A stretch of 64,000 nucleotides of DNA from Medicago truncatula (GCF_003473485.1 NC_053045.1:64357994-64421993); one strand, 5' to 3'; counted from the stretch's first letter, positions 50,542-63,809 are shown. Numbers and translations are program-made. Notes: a model not told the origin generated them from the letters alone.

Positions 50542-53524
50542 TTAATCATGGTTATAATCATATTCTATGAAGTCGGTATATGTTGGAGAGCCATCCTCTG
50601 CTAGGTGAAGAAGGGAAAAACATTCATCACAAAAATAACAAGGGTTGTCTGGTGTCCATTTGTCATCCACAGTGACCTTCGTAGCTCTGAATATTTTGCA
50701 AACACCGCATTTCTGAAAACGTATCTTCAGTTGAAAAGTGACAATTGGATAAACAGCCCAATTCTGTACATCATCGGCATGAATTAACCTCATATCTCGT
50801 ATTACTAAGGTATGGGTACAGTCACCCTGCAAGTAGACGGAGAACATGCCCCGTTAAAGATCCAATTTCTAAGAAAACAATTATAAATTTGGCCACGTCA
50901 AACACCATCGTAGTTAGGGCTCAATGAAAACGCAGTCCTTTTCAATTCCACTTATCATTCAATAATACAATCTTCATTATTCAACATATTTACTTAGAGT
51001 CATCCCTTTTTCCTTCTTTTACCCCTCCTAGAGTAAACTCTCCGTGCTATGGGCTTATTTGGATCAAATATGAAGGGCCCAAGCTGATCAGCTCTAACAG
51101 ATGCCCTCGTGCTTTTCTAATTGAATCATGTAGGTCATATTCTTCCACCTCATTCTCATAAAAGGATTAGCATATATTATGTCTTGGCATAGTCACTTCA
51201 CTATGGCTACTTTTTTTATGGTCTCATTCTTTCACTATGGCTACTCACTTAGAATATGTTTTGAGAGTTAGCAGTAGATGAGAGGAGGGGGGGAGGGAGA
51301 GGAGAATCCCCAACAATGTTTGGAAGTGTTTTTAGATTGGAGGAGAAAACAAGACTTATGACTAGTATTCTCTTTGTTTTGGGAGTATTATAAAAATATG
51401 GAAAGGATTTAGAGAATTTTTCAAAACCCTCCAAAATTTCCCAAATTTATTTTTTTTTAACCCCCAAAGTTAAAGAAAAATAAAAACATACAAGGTGGGG
51501 GCTGTCCCCTCCACTCCTTTCCTTTCCCCTCCCTTCCTCCTATAACTTCCCAAAAATGTCTTAAAGAACATGTTTATCTAAAGAGAACTTACATCTTGAT
51601 CTAGCGTCAGTTATGGATACTGAACCATGTTGTTTAAAGGTAGTGCTGAGCACACAACAAAACGTATGGATTCTTTACTATGTTTGATGCAAATTAAAAA
51701 TAAAACAGAACACGGCATAAAGTAAAAAATGCGAAACATTGGTTACACCAAAATTGATGGAACCAAACAAAACACTCAGAGTTGTACGGAACAGGTTGTT
51801 TCAATCCATTCTATCATTGCATCAAACATTACTGAAGTTTTGCCTTTTCACTTGAGAGGCATTGTACTATTGTAAAATAGGAGAACCTCACCAAACTTCC
51901 CTTTCAAAATTACCATGAGACAAATTTCATAAGCAGTGCCAAATTTAAAGCAAAAAATTTAAAAAATGGAAAATCTAAAGGCAACAACAAAACAATAAAC
52001 CTGTGATAGATAAAAGAATGTACCTGATGACAATAAAGGTATCCAGCACCAAGCCGAAAACCTAAGTCACAAAAATGTATCTTGTGCATCTCAAAAGATG
52101 CAAAACGAGGCAAGTGTGATACCGATGCTTCCCCCACAATTGCCTTTTGTTTTTGCTGTAGTTCCCCATTTATAATATATTCCCATTTCTTCTGTGCCTC
52201 CTCCTTGGAGTTTTGAAGCCAATCGAGTATGGGTCTGGTCAAATCAATAGCAGATGGATCCCTCAAATCAGTGTAAAATACATCCTGCAAGAAATTGGTT
52301 TTTTGTCAGATTCGATGAAGAAATAGTTATCTCGTTACAAGAGGGACTATAGGTGCAAACCTCAATTAGAAAATAACCAGAAGGGTCATGTTGGGCAGCT
52401 TTTTGCATAACCTGGTCCGTTGAGCAATTGATCTTGTCCCTAAGTACAGATAAGTTCTGCCCACCAAGAACTAACAGCTCTTGGGTCTACCCAAAAGAAA
52501 AAAGAAAAAGAACAGAGGCCCTACATGTTAACTTTGATGGTAGTAGTTATCCAAAATACATTTTCAAAATTATGTAGGCATGGCATTGAATACCTTTTTT
52601 TTGGCACTGAATACCTTGACACCATTTCGAAAATTATGGTAAATCTCGACAGAGAGAACAACTTCTGAATCCTGCACAGGTATGTGCTCCTGAAGACCGA
52701 CTGTGTTGAGCTGTGAAACATTAAACAAGAAAAAAGATAAGGAATATGAAAATGTAAGAAAGAGGAGTAATGAATGCATAGTAAGAATTTAGGAGAACCT
52801 TAGTGGCAGAACTAGTGGACCTAAGAGACATCATCCTTTGAGTTTTGATTGATTTGTTGGCAGATTGATTGATCCTGCAATGAGGACTAAAGAAAGATAG
52901 GAGAATTAGATTAGATAGATTTTATCTTGCACATAATAAAATGAATGAATGAATATTCATTGAGTAAGAAGAATAGTATACTATTACTAACTGAAATGAA
53001 TGAAGTGTGACTTGTGCCTTATCTTCCTCCTGCTTGTGTTTGATTCTGACAACCTTGTCCACCTTTTCTTTACAATTACTATCAAGAATGGATTTATTTG
53101 TTAGACGGGACTTTCTCCTGAAGAGCTTCTTCTTCTGATGATGATGATCCCTGCAAACAAATCCAATATATATTCAATCTATATTTTTAAGAACAACTCC
53201 AACCATCGTAATCAATTAATCAGAGAATAATTGAATAACTAACTCTGCATTAGGTTGATTTTGAAAGACTTGTTTCAAAGACATGTCCATTAACTCGTCC
53301 TCAGTAAAAACTTTAAGATCATCGACGACGGTAATATCATAATCATGATGTTGAGGTGGTAATTCAGATTGTAGAGAGTGAAGTTGAGAAAGAAGTGAAT
53401 CCTGAAAAAGAGGAACCCTAACAATTGGGCCAGACATATTGGAGACGTAAATGGGTCCACCCCTCGGAATTGAAATTGAAGGATTATCAATTCCAATTGA
53501 ACATTCCAATTCATCATCTTCCAT
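50542..53524 (-). CDS. SRD2: snRNA-activating protein complex subunit 3 (SNAP50/SRD2)
   Basis: The product is the SNAPc subunit that binds the upstream element of snRNA promoters and supports Pol II and Pol III snRNA transcription. Arabidopsis SRD2 is needed for dedifferentiation. Seven exons are 53524-53244, 53150-52992, 52874-52799, 52710-52615, 52486-52361, 52284-52024 and 50826-50542, giving 1284 nt and 427 residues. The start [15 protein letters not shown] is the first ATG; a longer frame upstream lacks one. [20 protein letters not shown] is followed by a basic His/Lys/Arg-rich linker ([16 protein letters not shown]). The conserved C-terminal domain carries [55 protein letters not shown] and a Cys-rich finger [11 protein letters not shown]...CYFCDECF. 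The last intron (50827-52023) is 1.2 kb and GA/CT-rich at 51280-51540. All frames are open and the gene looks functional. Confidence 0.92.
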
Positions 53525-55121
53525 TTCTTGACTCTGACGGCGCAGCAAATGACTCACTCTCTCTAGTTTCTTCTTCTGCACAAAAATAACATACCTACCT
53601 GCCGATTACCGATAAAGGAAAATATTTTATCCATGTGTCATGTTTTATTTCGATAACGGTTTCAACTCTAACCTCGTTAATACTCTCCCGGCAATTTGGT
53701 GGTTTTCAAAAACCAAACCGGTTCAATCATTAAGCAAATAGAAGTGGAATTGCAGTTTAATAATTTGATATTATTATTGAATCTATCTCACAAATCTTGA
53801 GTATGCTCTCCATGAAAAAAAGAAAGAAAAAAAAAAAAAAAAGAAGAATCAATAATGAAGAGCTGGGTGACGTTTAAGGTGAGAAAGTGACTTAGTGTGT
53901 TATTGATATAGCGAGAGAATTGATTTTGATTAAAAGTGAGTTTGATATGAATTGATTTATGTTTGGATACATTAATGTAAAAGTGATTCTTATGAGTTGA
54001 TAATGTTTAGATGATTTAAATCAAAATTGATTTTGAATGTATAATGACCAAAATATCCTTTTAATTGTATTTAAAATTAAATATCTCATTTTATATAATT
54101 ATTTCAAAGTTATCATATTTGGATTTTTATTGCTTCATTAATCATTATTAATAGTACTTATCTCTCCGTTCATCTTATTATTATTTTCTTATTAATTAAT
54201 TAATTAATTAAAATCATCTTCAAAAAACAAATAAGAATTCTCTAGAACTTCTCCTTTAATTAATAAATAACAAATATAATGATGGGTAATTGAAGTCATT
54301 TATGAAGTTTTGGATGTGAAATTGCTTTCTCATAATTGCTTTTGATTTTATCCAAACACAAGTGAAAAAAACCAACCCGCGTTTGAGAGCACAAACGCTC
54401 AACCAAACAGATACTTAGAAGAGACTTCAACGGCAGATATGGTAGATGGACTACCTCATGGCTAAACCAATTGTACCTAGATAAAAAAATTCGGTATTGA
54501 AATAAGTTAAATATGACAGATAAATTTTTTTATCTCTATAAATATATCGTCTTTTTTTTTTTTTTTGTCGCTATTGATATAAGTTAAATGTGACACTATA
54601 TATACAAGGCTTTTTGTTTTTGAGGTCTAAAGCGAGGGCTATAGTAGCTTTACCCTTGGCTCGGCCCTGATTTTAACTATGATTTTCTTTCCGGTAAGTA
54701 TACAACATCATGCATATATTACTTTTTCTAATTTGATTGTTGCTGGCAGACAAACGACATCAGGCAAAGAATGTTCCTAGTTCAAGTCTACAACTTTATA
54801 CAAGCAACTAGTTAGTTGATAGATTCTATTCTAGTGTGAGGAACATTAGCAAGCAACGTGATGGATCCTATCAATGGGAGAGCACTCTTGCTAACAAGCC
54901 AAATATTTGGCAATTCCTAAAATGAGTTAGTCATGTTCACAGTCAATAATGATAACAGTGAAAAGAAGGCCAATCAGAAACCAATATTTGGCACTTCCTA
55001 AAAATGAGTTAGTCATGCTTCTATTACTACACTACTCACAACCTACACACGAAATTGGTGTTTTAAGAACATTACAATTAGATTGACTATTGGAAGATTA
55101 TGATATGATATACAATAGAGG
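53525..55121. other. Intergenic between SRD2 and the hydrolase gene
   Basis: This holds the SRD2 promoter side (53525 onward), then an AT-rich stretch at 53860-54420 with repeat-like words (ttggatacattaatgtaaaa, gtttgagagcacaaacgctc) but no definable ends, then the 3' flank of the hydrolase gene. A near-identical word atatttggcaattcctaaaa / atatttggcacttcctaaaa recurs at 54902 and 54984. Confidence 0.45.
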
Positions 55122-58100
55122 TCAAGATGACTTGTTTCTTCGATGGGTTGATCCCTTTAGAAGGCAAAGCCGCAAGCGTCTGCTGAGAGCCTCCAGCTTC
55201 TCAAATCTGTCACTCTTTGGTTTCTTTGCAACCGTTTCAGCTTTTTTCTTCTTCTTTTTACCCTTCTTCTGCTTCTTTTCATCTTCTTTTGAGTCTGATG
55301 ATTTCTCTTTCATACTTCGCAAAGGTGTTGCAAATACCTTCACAGTATTCTGACATGACAAATAATGAATTAGCAATAAATACACATGGCACAGAAAACA
55401 GAACCTTGTATAAACTAGCAGGCAAATTACTGTCACTTTGAGAATCATTTTCAATATACATCTGTTGTATAACGCCTCATTTTTAGAGAGGGAAATGCGG
55501 AAACATGTCGAAGATCTTTTCTTTCATACACTTAAAACCTTGCATAAAACTTTCAAAGTTAAATTAAGCTTTAAAAATAAAATCTTAAATCAATATTTGA
55601 CTTCAAAGAAACTATTAGCCTTTCCCCCAATTTTTACATCTTCTATTCTTGAAACCCTAACCTCCGTTGATCTTCCATCTTCAGTAAATAAGCTTCTTTA
55701 CACTTGGAATGGAACGAGTTGCTGAAAATTCTACATGTGTGTGGTTTTACTATAGTGTTTTATTGAAGAAAAGTGAGAATTTGAGAGATGGTGATTTGTG
55801 GTGTGAAGGGGTGAAGTTTGTGGTGATAGTGATGGAGAACCGCAAATTTTGTGAACTCCTATTTATAGACATGATGTCAATTTACCATCTTACCCTTGGT
55901 CAATATTACCTATTCCCTTGGTGTCCTTTTTTTTTCTTTTTAGTTTTGGGCCTAAATTTGGTTGGGCTTGCTTATATATATTTCTTGGTCTACTAATTGT
56001 TTCTCCTCTAACTCACTTAAGTAGGTTAATGAAGGGCAAGGTGAAGATTAGTATTTAGCTATGGGAAAATGTGGGATGTTAAATGTTGCTAGTAATGAAT
56101 AAAGCAGATAGAGAGAATACCTGAGAGAGCTTATCATCAGCACTTAAATCTGCACAAAATTCTTGATCACTGCCTCCTAATGAAGAACATCTGCCCCAAC
56201 TTTCTCTATTTGAGCTTGTATATGAGCAACAATCTTCAATCTGGCCATTTAGCTTGCCCTAAAAGTCATTAATGGTCAAGTTCAAGTTAAGGAGTATGCT
56301 CTAAAATTATAAAATGTGGACTGTGTCTCCACACTTATCAATTTTAACTTCAAACCAAAATGATGTCATCAACGACATAAGAAAGCCAGGCCAGGCTTAC
56401 ATAAAGCTAACAAAGACATGGACGATTACCTTTTAACTTCAAACCAAAATGATATCATCAACGACATAAGAAAGCCAGGCCAGGCTTACATAAAGCTAAC
56501 AAAGACATGGACGATTCCAGGGTAAAACAGCACTTAAAATCTCTTCACAACTATAACTATGATCTGTTGATCAGGGTAGCCAAGTCCTTTTCTTAGAATA
56601 AACTACTCAATTCTAGCCACAAAAATTCTACTAATGAAATAATTTACACATTCAATCAAGACCTAGTTTTTAGAGTAGTGGGGAGATTCTGAATTTAAAA
56701 GTAAATAGTTCTTCACTTGTGAAAAAATCCTTGTAGGCTCACATAATTGTTTATGAAGAATATCATTTTAACGTAAGAAAGTTCTGAAAACCGAAGTTAC
56801 TAAAAAAGAAATCATAGATTAAAATATTCTAAATTAAGATAAGTTAATCTCAAAGGCAGTTAATTTAGTCAATACGTTTTTATCCACTCATCACTCTTCG
56901 AACATTGTCTATCAGTTCAAGGTATAATAGTTCCCATTCCGAAAGTAACCTTAAAATTGCATTGCAGTTTTTTCAAAAAAATACAATACCATTCACGAAA
57001 TCGTATAGTAAATAAAATACTAGCAAAGGTACAGTAGGCAAGTGCTCTCACAGTCAAAAGCACTGTTCAATGTGTAGGAGGAATGTTGACAACGGAATGC
57101 AATTTGAGATGAATAAATTGACTATATTAGAAAATGGACCAAAAGAATGTCCATAAGAGTGTGTTACTAGCATTCCTCCCATGTGAAGATTTTAAATAGC
57201 ACTGCTTGCTTTCAATACTGAAATCTACACGTAAAATAAAATTCCTGGACCATTTCTTAATTTCAGAGACAATTCTATAAAGATAACCTGCACACTTGCG
57301 GCTTCATCAGGGCCAATTCCATCATTATCATCTGTAGTTTCACCTTCAAGCAAGGGTGCCTACATTATAAGTAATGGATAAACTAAATAGAAAGTTTTTT
57401 TGGAAGAAAAAAATAGAGACAGAAGGTTAAGGCACCCTACTACATCAGTCAGGGGAGCAACTTCTGAAAGAAGTTCGCTAACTGATTTTGTTGCAGAAAT
57501 TGTTGGAAATGTAGAAGATGAACTGGCAGCATCAGTAGTTGCAGACCGCAGACTAGAGAGAATCTCATATAATACGCTCTAGCATGAAAAAGAGAAAATT
57601 AGTTTCTGTTCTTCAACTAACACTACCATAATATTGCTAAGTCAAAAAACCTAAAACCATACTAATATAAGACAATGTCACAAAAAAGTAACAATAATAA
57701 TTTATGGTAACATTAATATGATCTAACAAAAAATTATTTATAAGCATATATAATCATGATAATGTTTCCAAAAACTGAAATGGAAGTTGAAACATTGAAC
57801 GCTAGTTATCATCAATGCGCCCCAGACATGATTAGAGGTTTCAGGCAAGTTAAGGCTAGGTATCTATATCACCTTTCTTTTGTTTTTCCCTTTTGTTGAT
57901 CTTGAGCAAGGTAAAATTATGGTTGGAAAAAAGTGTCACCAAGTTAATATCTTCATTTTTATTATTCTGATTAGTTTTTCTCAAGTCATATAACTTAAAC
58001 ATTATTACCATTTCGTTAGTTAACAAATAAAATAAACATTTAAGTATATTTCTTGAGGACCAGGCTTCTCATAAGTGCAGCTAATACTTCAATATAAATC

Positions 58101-61100
58101 AATATTTATTATCGATTTCGTTTGGTATTCTGATCATATTCTGCAATTAATAAAGTGAAGAAAGCACTGAATAACTAGTAGTAGTGGAGGGGGAAATAAT
58201 ACAAAGAACATAATTTCTTTTGGTTACACAAAGAACATAATTTAAGTGAGCGGGAAATTAAGACAAGAAATTCTAAAGTTAAATACCTCATCCACACCGG
58301 AACCAAGTTTCAAATCACCTAAATCATAATATTTCTCGAGCTTTTCAGCAATAGAGACTTGAGGAGGACGGAGGACATTGTAGAAGAAAATGGAAACTGA
58401 GTCATAAAAGAATTGTGGTCGGGAGGAGTTGTGGTCGCCATCAAATTTAATGATATTTTTATCACCCTACAAATTCATAAACAGAAGTTAGATATTTTGG
58501 CTATCAAAGAGAACAAAATGCAACTGCTTTAGAAAATATCAAATTCAGATATTTGTATTAAATTAATACTGCATAGGATTCTGAGATGAGATCAGAGTGA
58601 TGTGGCTGAATGAATTTGTCATCACTTGCATGTCCAAATAAAACAGGAATGAATGTCTTCGGAGCAACCTGTACGCTTTAAAAGCATTAGTTTAAGATAG
58701 AAATGGAAAGAAATGACTTTAAAAGCAATTCGTTTAACCTGAAAATAAAGCCTATTGCGGTTAGATTCATGATGAAAACAAAATATGATTGATGAAGGTC
58801 TACATAAATGTGTTCATAATGTTTTAATTTAAAAAAAATGCACAATTAATACTTACCAGAACACAGTTTAGTTTCATAATATCAAACTTTGCCTTCTTCT
58901 CAATAACCCGCCGCATGTATTGTACAGCCATTTTAACCTAATTGGGAGAAAATGCAACAAAATATCCGACTTAACAAACATACTAGACAATTTTAACTGA
59001 CAGCTATAGGTCTTTACTCTTTAGCTTAGATCCATGTTGCTCAAAAGTAACCAGCATAAAAGTTATAAAGTCACGCAAACTAGGCAAAACAATACACTTC
59101 GCAGATCCAGTTCATTCATTCAATCAAACAATGCACGGACATAAAGTCAACTAAAATCAAGATAAACACAGCTAAACCTAGAAGTAATTCTAATGCATAT
59201 ATAGTTGTATACCAATTTGGACAGTCGAGCTGAAAATCAAAATATGTGGGACAACCTACACCTACAGCTTAAAAAATAGTTCATGACCCCATAAAAAAAT
59301 CTTTATGCATTGTGGTAGTTGAAATTCCCAGCTTTGGCCTAATTATACATGATACTAGTTGAAACTCTCGGCTTTGCTAGCTCTAATTTTTTTATTCATA
59401 AATAATGCATCCTGTGACAACCCCTTAAACACAACCATGCAAAATAAAAGTATATCTAGATTAATGCCAAACTTGTCATGATTAATAACTCCCCAACTTT
59501 TGTTTTAACAATTTCCTAGTAAAAAAGAGCTCTAATTATGAGAGGAAACGCTAGATCCAAAATAAAATCTTAATCAAAATTAAGTATATTCTTCAATCCT
59601 AGGGATTCCTTTTTCTTTACTTTCCATCTTAACAAAAAGGAAATTATTAAATTAAAACTTGCTGACACACCAAGTCCTACAAGCTAGAGGCTAGAATAAC
59701 TTAACCTCTTCCAGATTAACAGCATATTAAGATGCAGTTACAGCAATGCAATAATTTTCAAGTCTTTTACAATAAAGGGAGTTGGCAATACTTGGCATCC
59801 ACACAGGGATACACGCACAGACACACACACACACACACACAGAGTACCGTGAACTTTGGAAGCCGGATTTTATAAACGTCCACAAGCTCCATCATGAGAT
59901 TATATAAGTTAGAAAAGGCGCTATCCAATACCATTCCAGCAATAGAAGGGTCTTCGGCTCCATAAAGAAGGCTAAATCCCACCAAAGCAAAGTGAACATT
60001 AGATATTCTTTGTTTATAAGTCTGGCTCATAATTAACATGTATACAGAGAAAATGTAGGGAGTGCAAGATACTGCAACGCTCAGTATCTTGAGCTATCAA
60101 AACTTATGAAAATACGAATTAAAAAGTTTAAAAAAAAAATAAAAAAAAAATAAAAAAAAATCAGTTCTTTCCCGCTTTATGTTTTTCCGATTTATCAAAT
60201 GATTAAAAAATATTTTTGTTTCAACTGCATGAATGCCTCAACAGTTTTGTCCACAAAGATGCATGGAGAGAAATAGATGTTGAAAATACCCTTGACAGAA
60301 AACATTAATGGAATTATGTTAGAACAATATGTGAAAATCACCCATTGAGGTCCTTTCTTTTCTTGGTGAGATACATGTAGAAATTATAAAAGTACCAAAA
60401 CAGCATAAATTCTTAATAAAATCAACAACAACAACCAAAACTTATCCCACTAAGTGGGGTTGGTTGTATAGACCAAACGATGCAATAATGTTCTATCAAA
60501 TACCATATTTCTATCTAACTTTTAATAAAAAAATCAATTTTAAAAAATTCATTAGAAGATGTAATACCTAGTAACTGCGCCCATTGACCGCCCCCATAAA
60601 CCTATACGGGATATTTGTTTGTTGCTCCTCAAATGCGACACCACAATCTTCAGATCATCTTTCTACCACACAAAGGAATGGTCAAAAAGAGTCTAAAAAT
60701 ATCTTGCACGTGAAATTGTAATGGTAACATTCAACTAGACAAAGCATTACAATCTACAGAAATATGCAATAATAATATACAGAAATTATTTACACAAAAC
60801 ACACATTCATAAAGAGGCAAGTTACTTCAAGCCAACTAAGGATAATATGACATAGTCTCCATCAGATAAGCCTGACCCCGAGAAGACAAGGGTAAAAACA
60901 GTAATATTTGTGTAATTAATCGAGCAAATAAACACATTCATAAAGAGGTAACTTACTTCGTGCCAACCAAGGCTGACATAGTCTCCATCAGATAAGCCTG
61001 ACCCCGAGAAGTCAAGGGTAAAAACAGTAATATTTGATGGCAGGAGAATTACAGCCGCTTCATTGGCATCTGCCCTACATCCACTGCATCATTTAACACA

Positions 61101-61872
61101 AGTACACATATCAAAAGGGGAACAAAGACTATGTCATTTTGATGAAGTAAATGTTCAAAAAATAATATTTATGATCATAATTCAGAACCAATAGCAGTGG
61201 CCATAAAAGAAACACATACCTGTTTCCATGGCAATATATAACACAAGGAAGAGATGTATCTTCAGGAAAAGGAAAAGGGAGATAATGACTACACTTCAAG
61301 GTATAGCCTCTGGCATTCTTGAGCTGCACAATGACAAAATAGATAATCTAGCAGTACATATGCAAACAATTGGAATCGTGATGTAGCTTCTATATATAGG
61401 CAACAATAATTGCAACAACCCATCAAATAACTACTCGATACTTGCCTCTAAATCCTGCCTTTGGTAGGTTCTACCAGCAAGAGAGAACTCCTTTTCCCAC
61501 AGATACTGATCTGGGTTATAGTCCGCCCTGTGTATGTGGCAAAGTATTAAAACCCAAACTGTAACTCAATTTGCACGATAAAATATGATAACATGTTGAG
61601 ACTTGAGAAATGGATGTTGAGGCACTTATATGATTGTTTACAATGATTAAAAGTAACAATAATAATTTATGAATGTGTGTTGTAAGGTATTTTAATAAGC
61701 TACATTGGAGGACTTAAGAAAATAAGTTGAAAAAAGCTTATGAAAATGTCATAAGCTGTTTTGATAAGTTGTTCCAAACAATCTCACAAAACTTATGGCA
61801 TAAGATAAGATGAAATAAAAATGAATAATACCTGGGAGGGCGAATAACGAAATTGATGAATTGCTCAATCAT
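55122..61872 (-). CDS. Alpha/beta-hydrolase (serine aminopeptidase S33-like), 13 coding exons
   Basis: This is a conserved plant alpha/beta-hydrolase of unknown substrate. Exons are 61872-61832, 61527-61446, 61323-61220, 61083-60957, 60662-60568, 59971-59848, 58937-58857, 58668-58570, 58466-58287, 57578-57441, 57359-57288, 56258-56121 and 55349-55122, 1509 nt and 502 residues. The start is MIEQFINFVIRPPR. LPCVIYCHGNSGCRADANEA holds the oxyanion HGNSG, ISRIGLWGRSMGAVT the nucleophile elbow GRSMG, and IIKFDGDHNSSRP the catalytic His. An acidic, low-complexity region follows and the C-terminus is a Lys-rich tract (KKGKKKKKKAET) ending LLKGSTHRRNKSS. Intron 2 has a GC donor (GAG|GCAAGT); the GT four bases on would break frame. 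A leader intron is likely (donor TTTCG|GTAAGT at 62194/62193, acceptor GTAG at 61883-61880), with a (ga)n run at 62268-62285 near the transcript start. All frames are open. Confidence 0.9.
56345..56516. repeat. Tandem duplication of about 90 bp in hydrolase intron 11/12
   Basis: Two nearly identical copies start taacttcaaaccaaaatgat and end agacatggacgatt, at about 56344-56427 and 56432-56515, with one difference (gatgtcatc versus gatatcatc). It is a very recent duplication. Confidence 0.85.
59821..59840. repeat. (ac)n microsatellite beside an exon donor
   Basis: The dinucleotide run lies six bases inside the intron that follows exon 6 (59848). On the minus strand the intron starts GTACTCTGTGTGTG, so GU repeats directly follow the 5' splice site. 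Confidence 0.8.
60423..60500 (-). mobile_element. RTE-type LINE/SINE 3' tail in hydrolase intron
   Basis: On the plus strand (aac)n is followed by aacttatcccactaagtggg and gttggttgtatagacc. This is the reverse complement of the tail at 37360-37427 and 12430-12524. Confidence 0.65.
60803..61036. repeat. Tandem duplication containing the 3' half of hydrolase exon 4
   Basis: Copies at about 60802-60910 and 60932-61036 share cacattcataaagagg, ttacttc, gacatagtctccatcagata and agcctgaccccgagaag. The 60932-61036 copy carries the true exon 4 end and donor. The other copy, downstream in the gene, is a pseudo-exon: it keeps a GT donor but has an inserted aatat and no usable acceptor. Confidence 0.8.
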
Positions 61873-62576
61873 CTTGTTACTACACGTATATTATTATAGC
61901 CAGTTGGCGTCATGAAATGAGCTTAGCTTACAATTAGAGTGAAGTCTGTAAGAAACACAAATATAATAAAAGTCAAATAGGTATTTATGAAACAACAACA
62001 ACAATTTGGGAAGTTTAAATGAAAAAGTTAGTTTCAGATCCAAGTTTATGAAATGTGGACACACGCACGCAGAGATGAGATCCCAGATGATGAAAAATTG
62101 ACACACATTTTCGACTTTAATCTTTCTTTCTTGTGTTGGGAAGGGAACAGACAAAACAAAAGAGGAAAGAAACAATTCACTTTACTTACTTACCGAAATG
62201 AAATGAAATGAAAAGGTATGCCAAAGACTGAGCTTAGCAGCTACCACCAACACCACATCACCACCCAAGAGAGAGAGAGAGAGAGGAATGAACTGAAAAC
62301 AATATTTTTATTGATGTTGTTATCTGCTTCTTTCACAGATTCACAGACACAACAATTCAATTCAAACAACACCAAACACCTCAGCCAGCTGTAATGTTAG
62401 CTTGATATAAAGATTTCATAATACTCTTAATAAAAATTGTTTAAGGTTTATGCATAATTTTTTTAAAAATGATTGTTTGTATTAATTTTGATGATAAAAT
62501 TAATATTATTTACTAAAATACATTTATTAGTTATAGTTAGTAGCATTGATATTCTAAAGTGACAATTATTTTAAGA

Positions 62577-62792
62577 AAATATATGCACACGTAAATATTC
62601 TGGAGACTTGAATATAGTCATATTTGTATGCATAGATATTTTGTCGTTTTATGTTATTAACATGGATTATGTAAGTTTGTTCACTAATTTATTATTTTTG
62701 TTGTTAGCAATTTCGAATTTGTATTATATCGATGTACTTTATCAATTTTAAATAAATGAATATTGTTTATTTTTGTCAAAAAAAGTTAAAAA
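62577..62792 (+). mobile_element. 5'-truncated non-LTR fragment, 216 bp
   Basis: It is bounded by the exact 16-bp duplication gacaattattttaaga at 62561-62576 and 62793-62808, and ends in ttttgtcaaaaaaagttaaaaa. Its body (ttttatgttattaacatgga, tatcaattttaaataaatga) belongs to the same family as 11494-11699 and 48549-48960. The right flank (gagggacggatagagta) looks like a Stowaway end, so it may have landed inside an older MITE. Confidence 0.8.
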
Positions 62793-62808
62793 GACAATTA
62801 TTTTAAGA

Positions 62809-63809
62809 GGGACGGATAGAGTATTTATATTTATAAAAGTTGTGTTAGAACTCCAAACATTTGTTATTTTTAAAAGAAAAACTAAAATTGAATTATATAT
62901 AGCCAAACGACTTTATTTTCTCCGTAAAAGTAGTGGCAGAGAGAAGCAAACACAAAAGAAATGTTAACATCAAAATACGGTATAAGTCACCAACAAGATT
63001 CAAACATTCTATTTTTTTTATGGTAGATTTCAAACAACCTATTTATTTATTTTAAAAGGTAAAAGGTAAATTTATAGTCATTAAGCTACTTGTAAAAAAA
63101 TTTAAAAAATCTTTTAACAATCCCATTAAGTTAGAAAGGCATAATTGTCTTAATTAAATAATATATCTTTTTACGGGTAAGTAGGATGTATTTATTTAAA
63201 ATATTTTAAAATAAAAATATTGATTTTTTAATAATAAAGTAAATATAGATTGAAATAGTCTCAAATTATTTGTCCATTTTATAATATCAAAACAACATTT
63301 ATTATTATTTTTTATTTATTACATTTCAATCATCTAATTGCTCCACTAACTATAACTAATAAGAACGTTTTAATAAATTAAATATATTTTACTATTAAAA
63401 TTAATATTATTAATATTTTTTCCTAACCCTGTAAAACTCAAAAGAGAGTAAATCCTCACCATTTATTATTTCGAAAGAGATATGCACACGAAAAGGTTGT
63501 GGGTTCCATCATTAATTATTTTTTTATTTTTTATCTCTTCAAATAGAACAAATAAAAAAGGTCATAGATAAAAAAGTTTTTAACTCGTTAAAAAATGACA
63601 CCTACTATGAGACAGCAAGAGTAACTTTAAAGTTCGCAGAGAGGATCTTATGCACAATACATTGGGATTACGAGGATCCCATTTCTAGTTAAAAACAAGA
63701 TCATTACTTCTTCACTCAAGATTGTCTAAAAAATATATGGAGACCATCGTAGAGAATGGAAATTCCTTCGATACATCATACACAAAAAGAGCTAAAATAA
63801 TATATAATA
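62809..63809. other. Intergenic, AT-rich
   Basis: No gene or bounded element is seen. Confidence 0.45.

Noticed and set aside
51280-51540. GA/CT-rich block in SRD2 intron 6 as a relative of the foldback element's ends
   Set aside because: It shares purine-rich words with the foldback subterminal region but lacks the gctttgtttgcgagtt terminus and a TAA/TTA duplication.
53525-53581. N-terminal extension of SRD2 (QKKKLERVSHLLRRQSQE)
   Set aside because: The frame is open but begins at GTG with no ATG. The first ATG is at 53524, and the sequence before it looks like 5' leader.
53860-54420. MITE between SRD2 and the hydrolase gene
   Set aside because: It has repeat-like words but no inverted ends or target duplication that I could place.
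55438-55996. Coding frames or a solo LTR in the last hydrolase intron (starts near tgttgtataacgcctcattt)
   Set aside because: The frames have no recognisable domains. The sequence looks repeat-like but I could not find matching ends or a target duplication.
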